Notes under the pieces: model-generated
Told to the model about the DNA's origin: nothing
The model's database searches: none
The model's input: only the letters and a program-made list of their open reading frames with translations
Made by a program: the position numbers and the translations under genes
In this document: positions 32,037 to 41,752 of the stretch, piece after piece
Layout: every line of letters starts with the position of its first letter
Position numbering within the stretch: the first letter of the stretch is position 1
Assembly: GCA_036501665.1 (NCBI GenBank)
Contig: DASXZW010000058.1
Location: 1-64,000, forward strand
Origin: DATAUD01 sp036501665
GTDB taxonomy: Bacteria; Verrucomicrobiota; Verrucomicrobiia; Limisphaerales; Palsa-1400
DNA: 64,000 nt
Direction: 5' to 3'

Positions 32037-32879
32037 ATGACAAATTGTTTTTTTTCGACGACAACTCATCTCGCGCTGAATTTCCGGAATATTTTCAAGT
32101 CGGCCTCCATGCTGCCCACGCTGCTCGGCGCGCTCACTTTTGCGGTCGTTGCACCCGAGGCGGTGGCCGCTGATTCCGGCGCGTCGCAATATTACGAATT
32201 GCGCGTCTATACGACGAAGTCTGAGGAGCAACAGAAATTGGTGAGCGATTACTGGCAATCCGCCGCAGTTCCGGCGTATAACCGCATGGGCATTCAGCCC
32301 GTCGGTGTTTTTACGGAAACGAATGACTCGCCGAGCAACAATGTCTATGTGCTCATTCCTTACGATTCCATTGACGCCTTTACTTCTGTCCCGGCGCATC
32401 TCGCCGCCGACTCCGCTTACCAGGCCGCCGCAACGGATTTCATGTCACGGCCAAAATCAAGCCCGGCGTATCAACGCATTGAAAGCTCGCTCAATATTGC
32501 ATTTGACAGCATGAAGAAACTCGTCGCGCCGCCTTCGGCCGCGGATAAATCGCCATGGATTTTTGAATTGCGCACGTATGAAAGCCCGAGCGAGAGCAAG
32601 GGAATCAACAAAGTCCAAATGTTCAACAGCGGTGAAGTTCCTTTGATGCAGGAATCGGATTTGAGTCCGGTTTTTTTCGCGCAAACTGTGGTTGGACCGC
32701 AAATGCCGAACCTTGTTTACATGGTTTCCAGTGAAAACAGCGATGCGCATAAGAAACATTGGAAGGCGTTTTTCGATGCGCCGATCTGGAAAAAGTTGAG
32801 CGGCGATCCGCAATATAAAGACAACGTATCGAAGGTCATCAGCATTTTCCTGAAACGCACGCCTGCATCGCAGATCTGA
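32037..32879 (+). CDS. Secreted NIPSNAP-family protein
   Basis: A 280-residue protein. A signal peptide lies about residues 22-45 (ASMLPTLLGALTFAVVAPEAVAADS), so a shorter start at the internal Met is possible. Two ferredoxin-like NIPSNAP domains follow: SQYYELRVYTTKSEEQQK (about 50-150) and WIFELRTYESPSESKGI (about 165-278), each with a conserved ELR.Y strand. NIPSNAP-type proteins occur often as secreted doubles in Verrucomicrobia and Planctomycetes; the function is unknown. It lies 57 nt after the PaiB-like gene on the same strand. Confidence 0.9.
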   Translation: MTNCFFSTTTHLALNFRNIFKSASMLPTLLGALTFAVVAPEAVAADSGASQYYELRVYTTKSEEQQKLVSDYWQSAAVPAYNRMGIQPVGVFTETNDSPSNNVYVLIPYDSIDAFTSVPAHLAADSAYQAAATDFMSRPKSSPAYQRIESSLNIAFDSMKKLVAPPSAADKSPWIFELRTYESPSESKGINKVQMFNSGEVPLMQESDLSPVFFAQTVVGPQMPNLVYMVSSENSDAHKKHWKAFFDAPIWKKLSGDPQYKDNVSKVISIFLKRTPASQI

Positions 32880-32899
32880 CGAAAAATGAGGTTTGACAG

Positions 32900-34900
32900 C
32901 TAAGGGTTCAGCGGCGGCTGTTGTTTCGGCAGCAGTCGCGCGATGACAATCAACAACACGACCACGACAACCGCGAGAATTCCCCAGAAAAGCACACCGC
33001 CAGTTCCCGGCGTCTGGGTATCGCGCCATGAAGTGGTCTTCAACCGTTCTTCATCCAGTGTGGATGCGACTTTTCTGTCCGCGCTCAGCAGTTGTCCGGC
33101 GACGAGGCTTAAGTCATATCTTGGCTGGGAAACATTTTGATTTCCGTAGTACAAGGAAAGTCCTTCATCAGAGGCGGTCTTAAAGAGGATGCGCGTGACT
33201 AGATAATAACCAGCGAACTTCTCCAGTTTGATGGGGGGATTATCGTCATTTCGAGTTTCGAGAAATATTTGATTGCCCTTCAATGCGCCGTTGAGCGGAA
33301 GCAGAGCTTCCCGGGACTTTTGTTCAGGAGTTTGAACCCACAAAAAACTTCCTAGTTCACGTCGATATGCGCTTCCACGGTCGTCGAGTAACTCTTCATA
33401 AAGCAATATATTGCGTTGAAATAACGGTGAGGTCGTGATGCACGACAACCGGGTTAGCGGCAAATTAGATTTTGGAAACACGATTGTCCAACGGCTTAAG
33501 CCACCAGAATATCTCGAATCATTCGTGGACTGAACAGTTGGTGAAATGGCGCGATTGATTGAAGTGCGCTCGATGATGTAAGGCACCTGGTTGCTACCCT
33601 GTAACACGCGCAAATCCGAAAAATCCGGTTGCGCGCGCGAAAGCACATCGAGGTCGAGTTCTAGCTGCTGTGCGCCGCCGCTGGAAATTTTCACAGGTTT
33701 CCGAAATCGCCAGTCCGCAACGTTGAGCGCGGCTCCCTGGATTTCAACACCTGAGAGGACCTCGGGCGCGCGAAAATCGGGGTTTTCCACAGGCGGCGGA
33801 ATCTTGATGGCGGAAATCGCAACGTCCTTGAGATTCAGTTTCATTGCGGCCAAATCGTAGCGAGGGGCGGAGCAGCGGGCATTGCCTGTCAATAAATTAT
33901 AGACACCGGGCTTCTGCGCGAGGAAGACAAGTTGAAGCGGTCGTCGCTCAACGCTCACCGAAGATACTTTAAGCGGGGGACTGTCGCCGTTGTAAACTAG
34001 AAGAATCAACTGGCGCGAATGGACGAGAGCTTCCAGCGGCATTGATAGTTTCTCCGAAGATGCCTGACCTTCAACAGCGACGCGATAGATTGTGCCGCGT
34101 CCGATATTTTGCTCCCCCACATAATCTTCGAGAATTTTGGGAACCGCGATTGAGACCCGACGCATGAAAAGAGGGTCTGTGGTTTCAAAGCGCACCGAAG
34201 CAACGTCAAGATTTGCCGCGCCGAGATTCAGGACAAGGCGCGTTTCGCCGGGGTTCTCGTTGCGTTCGGAAATCGTGACGGGAATCGTCTCGGTTGGCGC
34301 GGGCGTTCCTTCGGTCGCATGAACCACCGCGCCGGTAAATGGAATGGGTTGCGACCGCCGATCGTCCACAGTCAAACGCAGCCACTTCGCAATGCGCGCT
34401 GGAAATGAAACCTCGAATTGACTCGCGCCCGAAGGTTGCCGAAAAATCGGCTGGCCGTCAGCGACGGTTTGCCAGTTGTTACCGTCATCAGAACTTTCGA
34501 CTCGAACGGCTTTGATAAAATCGGTGGAAGGTGATTCGAGAGTGACCGAGCCGATAGCCGTTGAAAGGCCTGTTTCCAGTGTGATGACCGTGTTGTCCGC
34601 GTTTAGTGAGGTCTGAGAAGATTTTGCGTTTTGAACCAACTTTGGCCGCGGCATGGGGCGCTCAATGACATAAGGAATCTCGTTACTTAAGTCGTCGTAG
34701 AGGCGTAGATCCTCCAAGGCAGGACGGGCGGCATCGAGCGTTTCGACGGGGAGATTTATTTTTACCAGACCGGTGGTGGAAATTTCAAACGGCTGGTTGT
34801 GCTGCCACGCCGATGGCAATGGCGCGGCAGATGCGGAAAACATCGCCAAAGTAAAAACGCCGAACGCCAGAGCCAAAAGAAAATTAAGGTTGCGTTTCAT
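32900..34900 (-). CDS. DUF3999-like exported protein with C-terminal anchor
   Basis: A 666-residue protein. Signal peptide MKRNLNFLLALAFGVFTLAM is followed by a long beta-rich extracytoplasmic region with discoidin-like strands (IKAVRVESSDDGNNWQTVADG; LRLTVDDRRSQPI). Near the C-terminus a single membrane helix (GVLFWGILAVVVVVLLIVIARLL) anchors it, with a short tail. The general pattern (YDLSNEIPYVIERP, RPLQLVFLA.KPGVYNLLTGN) fits the DUF3999 family, which is usually found next to DUF2339, as here. It overlaps the upstream DUF2339 gene by 17 nt. The pair is probably an envelope complex of unknown function. Confidence 0.85.
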   Translation of the reverse strand: MKRNLNFLLALAFGVFTLAMFSASAAPLPSAWQHNQPFEISTTGLVKINLPVETLDAARPALEDLRLYDDLSNEIPYVIERPMPRPKLVQNAKSSQTSLNADNTVITLETGLSTAIGSVTLESPSTDFIKAVRVESSDDGNNWQTVADGQPIFRQPSGASQFEVSFPARIAKWLRLTVDDRRSQPIPFTGAVVHATEGTPAPTETIPVTISERNENPGETRLVLNLGAANLDVASVRFETTDPLFMRRVSIAVPKILEDYVGEQNIGRGTIYRVAVEGQASSEKLSMPLEALVHSRQLILLVYNGDSPPLKVSSVSVERRPLQLVFLAQKPGVYNLLTGNARCSAPRYDLAAMKLNLKDVAISAIKIPPPVENPDFRAPEVLSGVEIQGAALNVADWRFRKPVKISSGGAQQLELDLDVLSRAQPDFSDLRVLQGSNQVPYIIERTSINRAISPTVQSTNDSRYSGGLSRWTIVFPKSNLPLTRLSCITTSPLFQRNILLYEELLDDRGSAYRRELGSFLWVQTPEQKSREALLPLNGALKGNQIFLETRNDDNPPIKLEKFAGYYLVTRILFKTASDEGLSLYYGNQNVSQPRYDLSLVAGQLLSADRKVASTLDEERLKTTSWRDTQTPGTGGVLFWGILAVVVVVLLIVIARLLPKQQPPLNP

Positions 34901-37900
34901 TTGGAGTGGCCGCTTTGGAATTGGCGGCAGTAAAGAATTTTTGATAGGCGAATGACGCAAGCATGGCGATGACAGCCACTCCGATGAAGGCTCCGATGCG
35001 ATAGAGTTGTCCCAATTGCGCAAGGTCGTGGAAAAATAGTTTGAGCAGCGTGACGCAAAGCAACCCCATCGCGGCATAACGCGAGCCGGGAATTTTTTTG
35101 ACAATTCCGTAGATCAACAGGGCGAGAGCGAACAAAGCCCACGCGATGGAATAAGTCATGTCGCGGGCGAAATTTCCACTGAACTGGAATGTCAGCGTGG
35201 AGCCGGGTTGGCTGAAATAATCGGCAATTTCGATGTTCAACAGGAGAAACGCGAGCACCGTGCCCAAACCTGCGAGCACGGGCGGGACATTCGATTTCAA
35301 AACGATGTTGCGTGGAGGCGCCAAAAGCCTTCCTGCAACAAACATGCAGACTATCACCACTCCGTAGGCGTAGAGATACCAATTGAAAATTGGAGTCGCC
35401 GCGCGCCGATGGTATTCCAGAACAGCCGGATTTAAAGCCAGTCGGCCAAAAGCGGCGAACAGCAGCGCGATTCCGGTTAATCTCAAGCCGGGATGCGGCA
35501 CGCGATGGAACAACCAGAGCAAGGCCGCGCCTTCGAGCGCCCAGCCGATGGTGATCCATTGCCGGTCGAACTGAATCGGGAAAATCAGCGTAATGAAAAA
35601 AAGCGCGACGCCGCCGAACCATGCGAGTTGCGTCATACGGGATTTGGTCTCGGCGGGAATTTTTTTCAGAACGACGACAAGGCTTAGCAAGCCGGGAATT
35701 GCAAACGCGGCGGGCAGCAAGCCCATCACTTGGTTTGAATAAACCGCGGAGACAAATCGATGGACAAGAAGAAATTGCGGAATGCCGGCAAAAGCGGCAG
35801 TCGCCCAAGGGATAACTTTATCCGAATATCGATTCAGAAAAATGAATGGGTACAGGGCGAAAGCGGCGAAGAATATTATGTACCACGCGAGAATGAGGTT
35901 CAGCGGTTGCGTCGTTTTCGCAGGATCGAAATGATTGAAATGCCATGAATACTCGAGCGCGGTTACGCAGGCGAGGCCGATTGCGGGCATCCAGTCCAGG
36001 GAAAATAGTCTTGTTACGCCGAAAAGCAGCACGACGAGCAGAAGCGCCAAACCGAAAATGGGAGTCGGGTTGGGCATTGGCAGTCGCAAGGCAACCATTA
36101 TCAACAACAGGAACGGAAGGATTATGGAGCAAGCGGGCAAAATCGCGGCGAATTCTTCGGGGCCGGAAAAGTCTCCGGTGAATTTGATTCCTTGAGTGAG
36201 AGCGGATGGACTGAACTTTTTTATGATCCAAACACTGGCGGCGAGGAAAAATACGACGAACGCGCCGAGCAGGAAGAGGGGAAAGGGCAGCACGGTGATG
36301 CCGGATGGAATTTTAAAAATGAGAGCGCCGGTTGCGGCAAGAGTCAGCAGCAGCACGGCCAGCACCGGGAGCAGCGCAGCCGACATCACGGCTATGACTA
36401 TCGCCAGCAAATCAACGAGGAGAATAAACGGCCAGATGATGAACGAAACGTCGCGGAAGTTGAAAACCGGGAAAAGCACAAGCGCCAGCGCAAGGATCGG
36501 AAAACAATGGTTCAACCAATGTTGCTTTTTGGAGCCGCTTCGACGTTGGATCAGCGCGGGCAGAGCCGAGTGAGTCACGGCGAAAATGAAGTAAAAGGCG
36601 AGGGCGGCGTTCAGGAGTTCGTTTGACAGCGATTTGGAAGTCCACAAGGCAAGAAGTCCGAATACGGCGAATCCAGAAACTGACAGGGCGGAAAAAATGG
36701 CATCGTCAATTAAAATTAGAGCGACAACAATGAGATCGACAAGAAAGACGAAGCTGAACGTGAGCCAGGGACGTTGCGCCAGCGGCGGGAAATCCAAAAA
36801 CCATGTTGTGAACGCATACGCAACAAACACCAGTCCAAGAGTAGAACCAGAGAGCCATTGGAGATTCGCGGCCCCGAGCGCCGTTGGATTGGGAGTCCCT
36901 TCGACATTTTGACGATTGCGGACGTTGGCCCACCATCGTCCTGCAAGAAAAAGGGCGCTGAAGCCGAGCAGAACGACGAAGGCGACCAGGATTTTATTTC
37001 CCTCAAAATATTTCTCACTGACAAAGAATTTGTTTGCCCAGCCGGCTTGCATGATTGCCGTGCCGAGAGCAGCCAGCGCTGTGAGAAAATACCAACGGCG
37101 GTTCAACGCCACGATGATGAGTCCGGCGTCAAGTATGGCGATGTAACCGAAAAGGCCGAGAGGGTTGTCGTGACCGGTTGAAAGAAGAATTGGCGTCAGA
37201 AAACCGCCAAGCATTCCGAGGATCGCCACGACGAGGGCGTTGAGGCGTACGGCGAGAAAGAATGCCGTGGTCGTGATCAACGCCATCAGAAGAAACGTCG
37301 GAATCGCTCCGAAAAATTCAAAATGATAGATTGAGCGGCACGCAAAGGTAACGGCGTAGAGAATAACGACGCCTGTCGCGCAAAGCGTTTGCGACAGTGT
37401 CGGGAAATTTTTGCGGGACATCACGACTCCGCCAACGAGAAGTCCAAGGCCGGCGAGAAAACCAATCGCCACGCGCAGTTCGGGCGGCACGAGGTTTCTT
37501 TCAAACGAGTATTTGACAAAAAACGCCACACCGAGAAACAAAGCCAGTCCGCCGACCCACGCGAAGCCTTTCACGCCCATGAATTGTTCCCAGTTGATCG
37601 GCGGGCCGCTTTGAGCGGGAACTACGAGAGCCGGTTCTTTTTCTGGTTCTTGTTCCGTCTCGGATGGCTCCCAGACGATTCCAACAGGCAATGGCGGGAT
37701 TCCAGGTTGAGGCGGATATGGGCGGCTGATTTGCTCCGAAGCGATTATCGGTAGGGGTGGAGGTATTGGCGGCGCGGTGAAAGGTTCGGGTTTGGGTTGT
37801 GGAGGCTGTGCCGGGACGGTTGATGGCTCGACGGGCTTGGCATGCTGACCTTCACTTTTCAGGCGATTCAGTTCGGATTCCAGTTTCCCAATCCGAACCC

Positions 37901-38012
37901 AGAGTCGTTCAATCTCGCGCACTGCGCTGTTCGCCCGCGTGACCAGCCATATCGCGAGCGCTATCGGAACTCCGATAACGAGAACGGCGATGAGGGCGAT
38001 GCCGGATTCCAT
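34884..38012 (-). CDS. DUF2339 polytopic membrane protein
   Basis: A 1042-residue membrane protein. One N-terminal helix (about 5-24) is followed by a coiled coil (IERLWVRIGKLESELNRLKSE), a proline-rich linker (about 60-125) and a WEQFMGVKGFAWVGGLALFLG segment, then more than 20 hydrophobic helices up to the C-terminus. This is the architecture of DUF2339. Hydrophobic segments such as LRVAIGFLAGLGLLVGGVVM and VVAILGMLGGFLTPILLS are typical of the family. Function is unknown; it likely acts with the overlapping DUF3999 gene. Confidence 0.9.
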   Translation of the reverse strand: MESGIALIAVLVIGVPIALAIWLVTRANSAVREIERLWVRIGKLESELNRLKSEGQHAKPVEPSTVPAQPPQPKPEPFTAPPIPPPLPIIASEQISRPYPPQPGIPPLPVGIVWEPSETEQEPEKEPALVVPAQSGPPINWEQFMGVKGFAWVGGLALFLGVAFFVKYSFERNLVPPELRVAIGFLAGLGLLVGGVVMSRKNFPTLSQTLCATGVVILYAVTFACRSIYHFEFFGAIPTFLLMALITTTAFFLAVRLNALVVAILGMLGGFLTPILLSTGHDNPLGLFGYIAILDAGLIIVALNRRWYFLTALAALGTAIMQAGWANKFFVSEKYFEGNKILVAFVVLLGFSALFLAGRWWANVRNRQNVEGTPNPTALGAANLQWLSGSTLGLVFVAYAFTTWFLDFPPLAQRPWLTFSFVFLVDLIVVALILIDDAIFSALSVSGFAVFGLLALWTSKSLSNELLNAALAFYFIFAVTHSALPALIQRRSGSKKQHWLNHCFPILALALVLFPVFNFRDVSFIIWPFILLVDLLAIVIAVMSAALLPVLAVLLLTLAATGALIFKIPSGITVLPFPLFLLGAFVVFFLAASVWIIKKFSPSALTQGIKFTGDFSGPEEFAAILPACSIILPFLLLIMVALRLPMPNPTPIFGLALLLVVLLFGVTRLFSLDWMPAIGLACVTALEYSWHFNHFDPAKTTQPLNLILAWYIIFFAAFALYPFIFLNRYSDKVIPWATAAFAGIPQFLLVHRFVSAVYSNQVMGLLPAAFAIPGLLSLVVVLKKIPAETKSRMTQLAWFGGVALFFITLIFPIQFDRQWITIGWALEGAALLWLFHRVPHPGLRLTGIALLFAAFGRLALNPAVLEYHRRAATPIFNWYLYAYGVVIVCMFVAGRLLAPPRNIVLKSNVPPVLAGLGTVLAFLLLNIEIADYFSQPGSTLTFQFSGNFARDMTYSIAWALFALALLIYGIVKKIPGSRYAAMGLLCVTLLKLFFHDLAQLGQLYRIGAFIGVAVIAMLASFAYQKFFTAANSKAATPNETQP

Positions 38013-38115
38013 AGTATTGTCTCAGGCGATGTTGAAACCTGGATTTTTGCGCACTGTGTCCGCCGCCGCCTCTTTTGGCAAGCAGTAAACTATATAACCG
38101 ATGTGCTTTGAAGCT

Positions 38116-39114
38116 TCACTTGCCACTCGATTCGCGGCTGATTTGAATTCCCAGCTCGCCGGCCTGCTTTTGAGCTTCCGCAACGGTCAGGCCGTGTTTG
38201 GCGTCAGGGCCGCCGGGGACACCGGGGCGTTTGTGGCCGATTTGGGACATCCACGCGTCAAATAAAATTACCGATCGTTTCTGAACCAGCTTGCGAATTT
38301 CCGTTCCATGCGCGGGAAACAAATCTTCACTTGAATGAACGCCGTCGAGCTTTGCGCCGAATGCCTGAGAGAGGATTTCCCGCGCCATCAGCCAATGGCC
38401 TTCGCGACCTGGGTGGACGCCGTCGCCGGCGAACTGGAATCTGGGGTCTTTGGCGCGGGCTTCGTCCAAGGCTTGGCGCATGGGCGTGTGGATGTCCACG
38501 ACGTTCCAACCATCCGCCCGTTTGGACAGCAGCCATGCCGTGTAACGTTCCAGGTTTTCGTCTTGCGTGCTCTGCCTCCTGTCGCCTTTATCGTCGAAGA
38601 CAGGAGGGGTGCAAATGACAATCCGTTTCACTCCGGCTTTTTTTGCGGCGTTGCGAAGTTTTATGATTGAATCAGCGAAGGCTTGCGTGCCGCTCGCGTC
38701 GGGAGGAAGCGAACCAGCGTCGTTCATTCCGTAACAGGCGAAAACCAGATCGGGTTTTGTGGCTGCCAGCGCGCGGCCCAATCTTTCGTTCAAGGCGGGG
38801 CGGGGAAAACCAAAACTTTTAAGGTGCCCCGCGTTTTGCTCGGGCGTCAGGTCGGAGGCTGTTTCGCTCGCGAGGCCGAGGTTCAAAACCTGCACTTGGA
38901 TTCCGTGCGCGAGCATCCAGCATTCGCAATCGACGACGTAGTCTCCCGCTTGTGTGATGCTGTCACCAAGAAATACAATTCTGTGAACGCCCTTTAACAG
39001 TTTTTTTGCTTTGGATGGAATCGGCGAATTCGCGGCACGCGCTGATGTCGGCAGCAGCGTGAAGCATGACAGTACGAAAATTAACAGCGCTGCGAAAAAC
39101 TTTTTTCCACTCAT
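38116..39114 (-). CDS. Secreted SGNH/GDSL hydrolase
   Basis: A 332-residue exported hydrolase. Signal peptide MSGKKFFAALLIFVLSCFTLLP ends near ARAAN. Catalytic blocks: IVFLGDSITQAGDY (nucleophile Ser), LASETASDL (Gly/Asn block region), FACYGMNDAGS (Asn) and FAGDGVHPGREGHW (Asp and His). Esterase or carbohydrate-deacetylase activity is likely; the substrate is unknown. A C-terminal extension of about 75 residues is unusual. It is last in the kdsA-lptA-lptB gene row, 7 nt after lptB, so it may be an envelope-modifying enzyme. Confidence 0.9.
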   Translation of the reverse strand: MSGKKFFAALLIFVLSCFTLLPTSARAANSPIPSKAKKLLKGVHRIVFLGDSITQAGDYVVDCECWMLAHGIQVQVLNLGLASETASDLTPEQNAGHLKSFGFPRPALNERLGRALAATKPDLVFACYGMNDAGSLPPDASGTQAFADSIIKLRNAAKKAGVKRIVICTPPVFDDKGDRRQSTQDENLERYTAWLLSKRADGWNVVDIHTPMRQALDEARAKDPRFQFAGDGVHPGREGHWLMAREILSQAFGAKLDGVHSSEDLFPAHGTEIRKLVQKRSVILFDAWMSQIGHKRPGVPGGPDAKHGLTVAEAQKQAGELGIQISRESSGK

Positions 39115-39121
39115 TGCAGGA

Positions 39122-39919
39122 TTATAAATTGAATTCAGGGCCAAGGTAAATTTCACGCGCCTTCGGATCATGCGGCATCTGTGGGCCGAGGCCTTCGTAT
39201 ACGACTTGCCCGTGATGAATCAAATAGGCGCGGTCCACCAATTTGAGCGTTTCGCGGGCGTTATGGTCGGTAATGAGAATTCCAAGGCCGCGATCGCGGA
39301 GAAGCCGGATGATTTTCTGCACTTCGTAAACGGCAATTGGATCGATGCCGCTGAAAGGTTCATCGAGCAACAGGAGTTTCGGGCTGGTGACAAGGGCGCG
39401 GGTGATTTCCAAGCGGCGTTTTTCGCCGCCGCTGAGCGTGTAAGCTTTGCTCTTGGCGATGCGCGCCAGGTCCAATTCATCGAGAAGAGATTTCAGCCGC
39501 AAATCCCTTTCTTTTGTGCCGATGTCGCAAGTTTCCAGGATCGCGAGGATGTTTTGCTCGACTGTAAGTTTGCGGAACACCGAGGGTTCTTGAGTCAAGT
39601 ATCCGATGCCCAGTCTCGCGCGCTTGTGCATTGGCAATCCGGTGATTTTTTGGCCTCGATACAAAACCTCGCCTTCGTCCGGCCTGACGATGCCAACGAC
39701 GATATTGAACGTCGTGGTTTTTCCCGCGCCGTTCGGCCCGAGAAGGCCGACGATTTGCCCCGCATTCACATAAATGGAAACTTTATTGACGACCTTCCGC
39801 TCGTTGTATTCCTTGACCAGGTTTGTGGTCGATAGAAGGTGATCTTCGGCTGACGTGGCTACTGGCGTTCCCTCTGTCGCCTGCCTCTGCGTTTGTGTTT
39901 GCGTGTTGGGCTCGCTCAT
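39122..39919 (-). CDS. lptB: LPS export ABC transporter ATP-binding protein
   Basis: A 265-residue ATPase driving lipopolysaccharide transport out of the inner membrane. GLLGPNGAGKTTTF (Walker A), YLTQEPSVFRKLTVEQNI (Q loop), LSGGEKRRLEITRALV (signature), LLLLDEPFSGIDPIAV (Walker B) and LITDHNARETL (H loop) are intact and diagnostic for LptB. An extra 25 N-terminal residues rich in Gln and Thr precede the fold. It starts 3 nt after the stop of the lptA-like gene. LptF/G permease genes are not in the window. Confidence 0.96.
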   Translation of the reverse strand: MSEPNTQTQTQRQATEGTPVATSAEDHLLSTTNLVKEYNERKVVNKVSIYVNAGQIVGLLGPNGAGKTTTFNIVVGIVRPDEGEVLYRGQKITGLPMHKRARLGIGYLTQEPSVFRKLTVEQNILAILETCDIGTKERDLRLKSLLDELDLARIAKSKAYTLSGGEKRRLEITRALVTSPKLLLLDEPFSGIDPIAVYEVQKIIRLLRDRGLGILITDHNARETLKLVDRAYLIHHGQVVYEGLGPQMPHDPKAREIYLGPEFNL

Positions 39920-39922
39920 TGA

Positions 39923-41752
39923 TCAGGAAGGAGGGTGAGGCCGTTTCACTGGGACGGGAACAATTTTATACAAACCAGAGGCGCCAAAGCGGTTTGTTTT
40001 CGGCTGCCAAATTAGATAATCGGCGTCGCTAATTAAGAATTTGTCGGTGGTTGCCTTGGGGTCGCCGGTCAATTTTACCTGGTCGTTGGCCGCCGTATAG
40101 TCAGCCCGCGCGGACGTGGCATGAATGCTTTGCGTCGGTTTAATTTGGTCCAGGACTACATTGCCTTCGGCAACGGCGGTCTCAATTTGATTTGTATGGG
40201 CAAAGAATTTTGCGACGACCGAATCAGAAGTCAGTTTATTCCGAGGCGCATTGGTGGTTACTCCGGTTTCCGTCATGACGACGCGGTCGGTGGCTTGAAG
40301 GTCGGTGATCAAGAGCGTTGTCGGCGAGCGATGGGCGGTGAGGGATTCGCAGGAAATCGTCTTGACGTTTCCAAGGCGGTCCGGCGTGGTCTCGCCGCGA
40401 ACGTGGCCCCGCGCGACGGCAGTGGTCACTTCATTGCTGAGGAGTTCGACGTTCAACGAATTGCAATTCAGACTGTCGCGAAGCGCGCCATTCGCGGAAA
40501 GCCTCACGGCGACGTCGTCGCGGAAAACCGCGAGATTGGTCTGGAAATCGATGTTCGTCGAGGAAATGGCCAGCCACTGATTCGTTCCGGGCACGGTTTC
40601 AAATTTTGCATTCCCGCGCGCGTGATAAACCTGGTTGGTCACCTCGGCGACGAGCGATTGGGCGTGGATTGTCACACGGTCATTCCACCAAACCGGCGAT
40701 CCTGTCAATTCAAAGCGGTTTTCCTCGCGCGAATAAACCGCGTGATCGCCGGTGGAGCGGCTTTGATCGGCCTGATTGACGATGATGACGTTGCCATCGG
40801 CGGTCATGCTTTCCACGGGGCCGTTGGTCAAAGGCATTTGCAACATGGCGTCGTCGGCAAACAACAGTCGTGCGCCGAACGTTTCAGCAGGTTCCGGGTT
40901 GGTCTGCAACCCGCCTGGCCAGCGGACGCGAACGTGATTGGAAGCCCAGAGAATATGCCGCGTGCTGTCATACGTAAATTGCTCAGCGCGGGCCTGCTGG
41001 CCGCCGTTGAGCCAGGTCGAATCTCCTGTCAACACCATCATCTCGCTGCCATCGGCGGTGTAATAGCGCGCCGAAGAGCCGGTGGCGCGGCCTTTATTGG
41101 TGGTGGTGATGACGACGTTTTGCCGGGCGAAAATGTTGTCGATGCCGCCGTTGGTGGTGAGCTGAACGAACAGATAATCGGACGTGATGTCCATCTGCGG
41201 GTCTTTGATGCGGACGTTGCCAAAATATTCCGCGCGATTGGAACTGGCGTCGAACTGACAGCGTTGCGACGTGATGATAATCGGTTGCGCGGCGACGGGC
41301 TCGTTGGTTCGCGGACTGGACAAAAGCGGGCTTTTGAGAAGTTCCCGCGCGACGCGAGTTTCCACATTGTTCGAGAGAAAAAGAAAGTGGTTGGTTTCGT
41401 TGAAAAAGAAGCCGTCGCCCTGCACAAAAACATTTGTTGACGGCGTGAACATCTCGATGTGGCCGGCGTCCCACGCTGAAGCGGGCGATATATGGCATTC
41501 GGGGCCAACGGCGATCAAGTTGGTCCGGCCATTGCGAAATTCGGTCATTTCAAATTGCGTCGCCACGTCCCCATTTTTTCCCGATTCCCCGTGTTGGGCG
41601 GACACAAGCATTTCCAAAACGCGCCCTTTGGGGGTGTCGGTGTAGTGGGCTATGCGGAAGTGGTTCGCGACGGCTTCGGTAGGCGCCTGGCCAAGCAACG
41701 GCAGCGCAACCCAGAGCATCCAGCAAATTGCGGCCGCGCGGAAAAATTTCAT
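39923..41752 (-). CDS. Large LptA/OstA-like LPS transport protein
   Basis: A 609-residue exported protein with signal peptide MKFFRAAAICWMLWVALPLLG. Repeated OstA-like beta strands (AEYFGNVRIKDPQMDITSD, FARQNVVITTTNKGRATG, VESMTADGNVIIVNQADQS, ARGNAKFETVPG, AVARGHVRGET) describe a beta-jellyroll bridge. LptA in proteobacteria is only about 185 residues and LptC about 190; this protein is three times larger and may combine LptC-like (about 30-140) and several LptA-like units. It overlaps kdsA by 4 nt upstream and is followed by lptB 3 nt downstream. The probable role is to carry LPS across the periplasm. Confidence 0.82.
   Translation of the reverse strand: MKFFRAAAICWMLWVALPLLGQAPTEAVANHFRIAHYTDTPKGRVLEMLVSAQHGESGKNGDVATQFEMTEFRNGRTNLIAVGPECHISPASAWDAGHIEMFTPSTNVFVQGDGFFFNETNHFLFLSNNVETRVARELLKSPLLSSPRTNEPVAAQPIIITSQRCQFDASSNRAEYFGNVRIKDPQMDITSDYLFVQLTTNGGIDNIFARQNVVITTTNKGRATGSSARYYTADGSEMMVLTGDSTWLNGGQQARAEQFTYDSTRHILWASNHVRVRWPGGLQTNPEPAETFGARLLFADDAMLQMPLTNGPVESMTADGNVIIVNQADQSRSTGDHAVYSREENRFELTGSPVWWNDRVTIHAQSLVAEVTNQVYHARGNAKFETVPGTNQWLAISSTNIDFQTNLAVFRDDVAVRLSANGALRDSLNCNSLNVELLSNEVTTAVARGHVRGETTPDRLGNVKTISCESLTAHRSPTTLLITDLQATDRVVMTETGVTTNAPRNKLTSDSVVAKFFAHTNQIETAVAEGNVVLDQIKPTQSIHATSARADYTAANDQVKLTGDPKATTDKFLISDADYLIWQPKTNRFGASGLYKIVPVPVKRPHPPS

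Noticed and set aside
40121..41440. 439-residue plus-strand frame opposite the LptA-like gene
   Set aside because: Antisense shadow; the minus-strand gene is embedded in a tight operon with overlaps at both ends.
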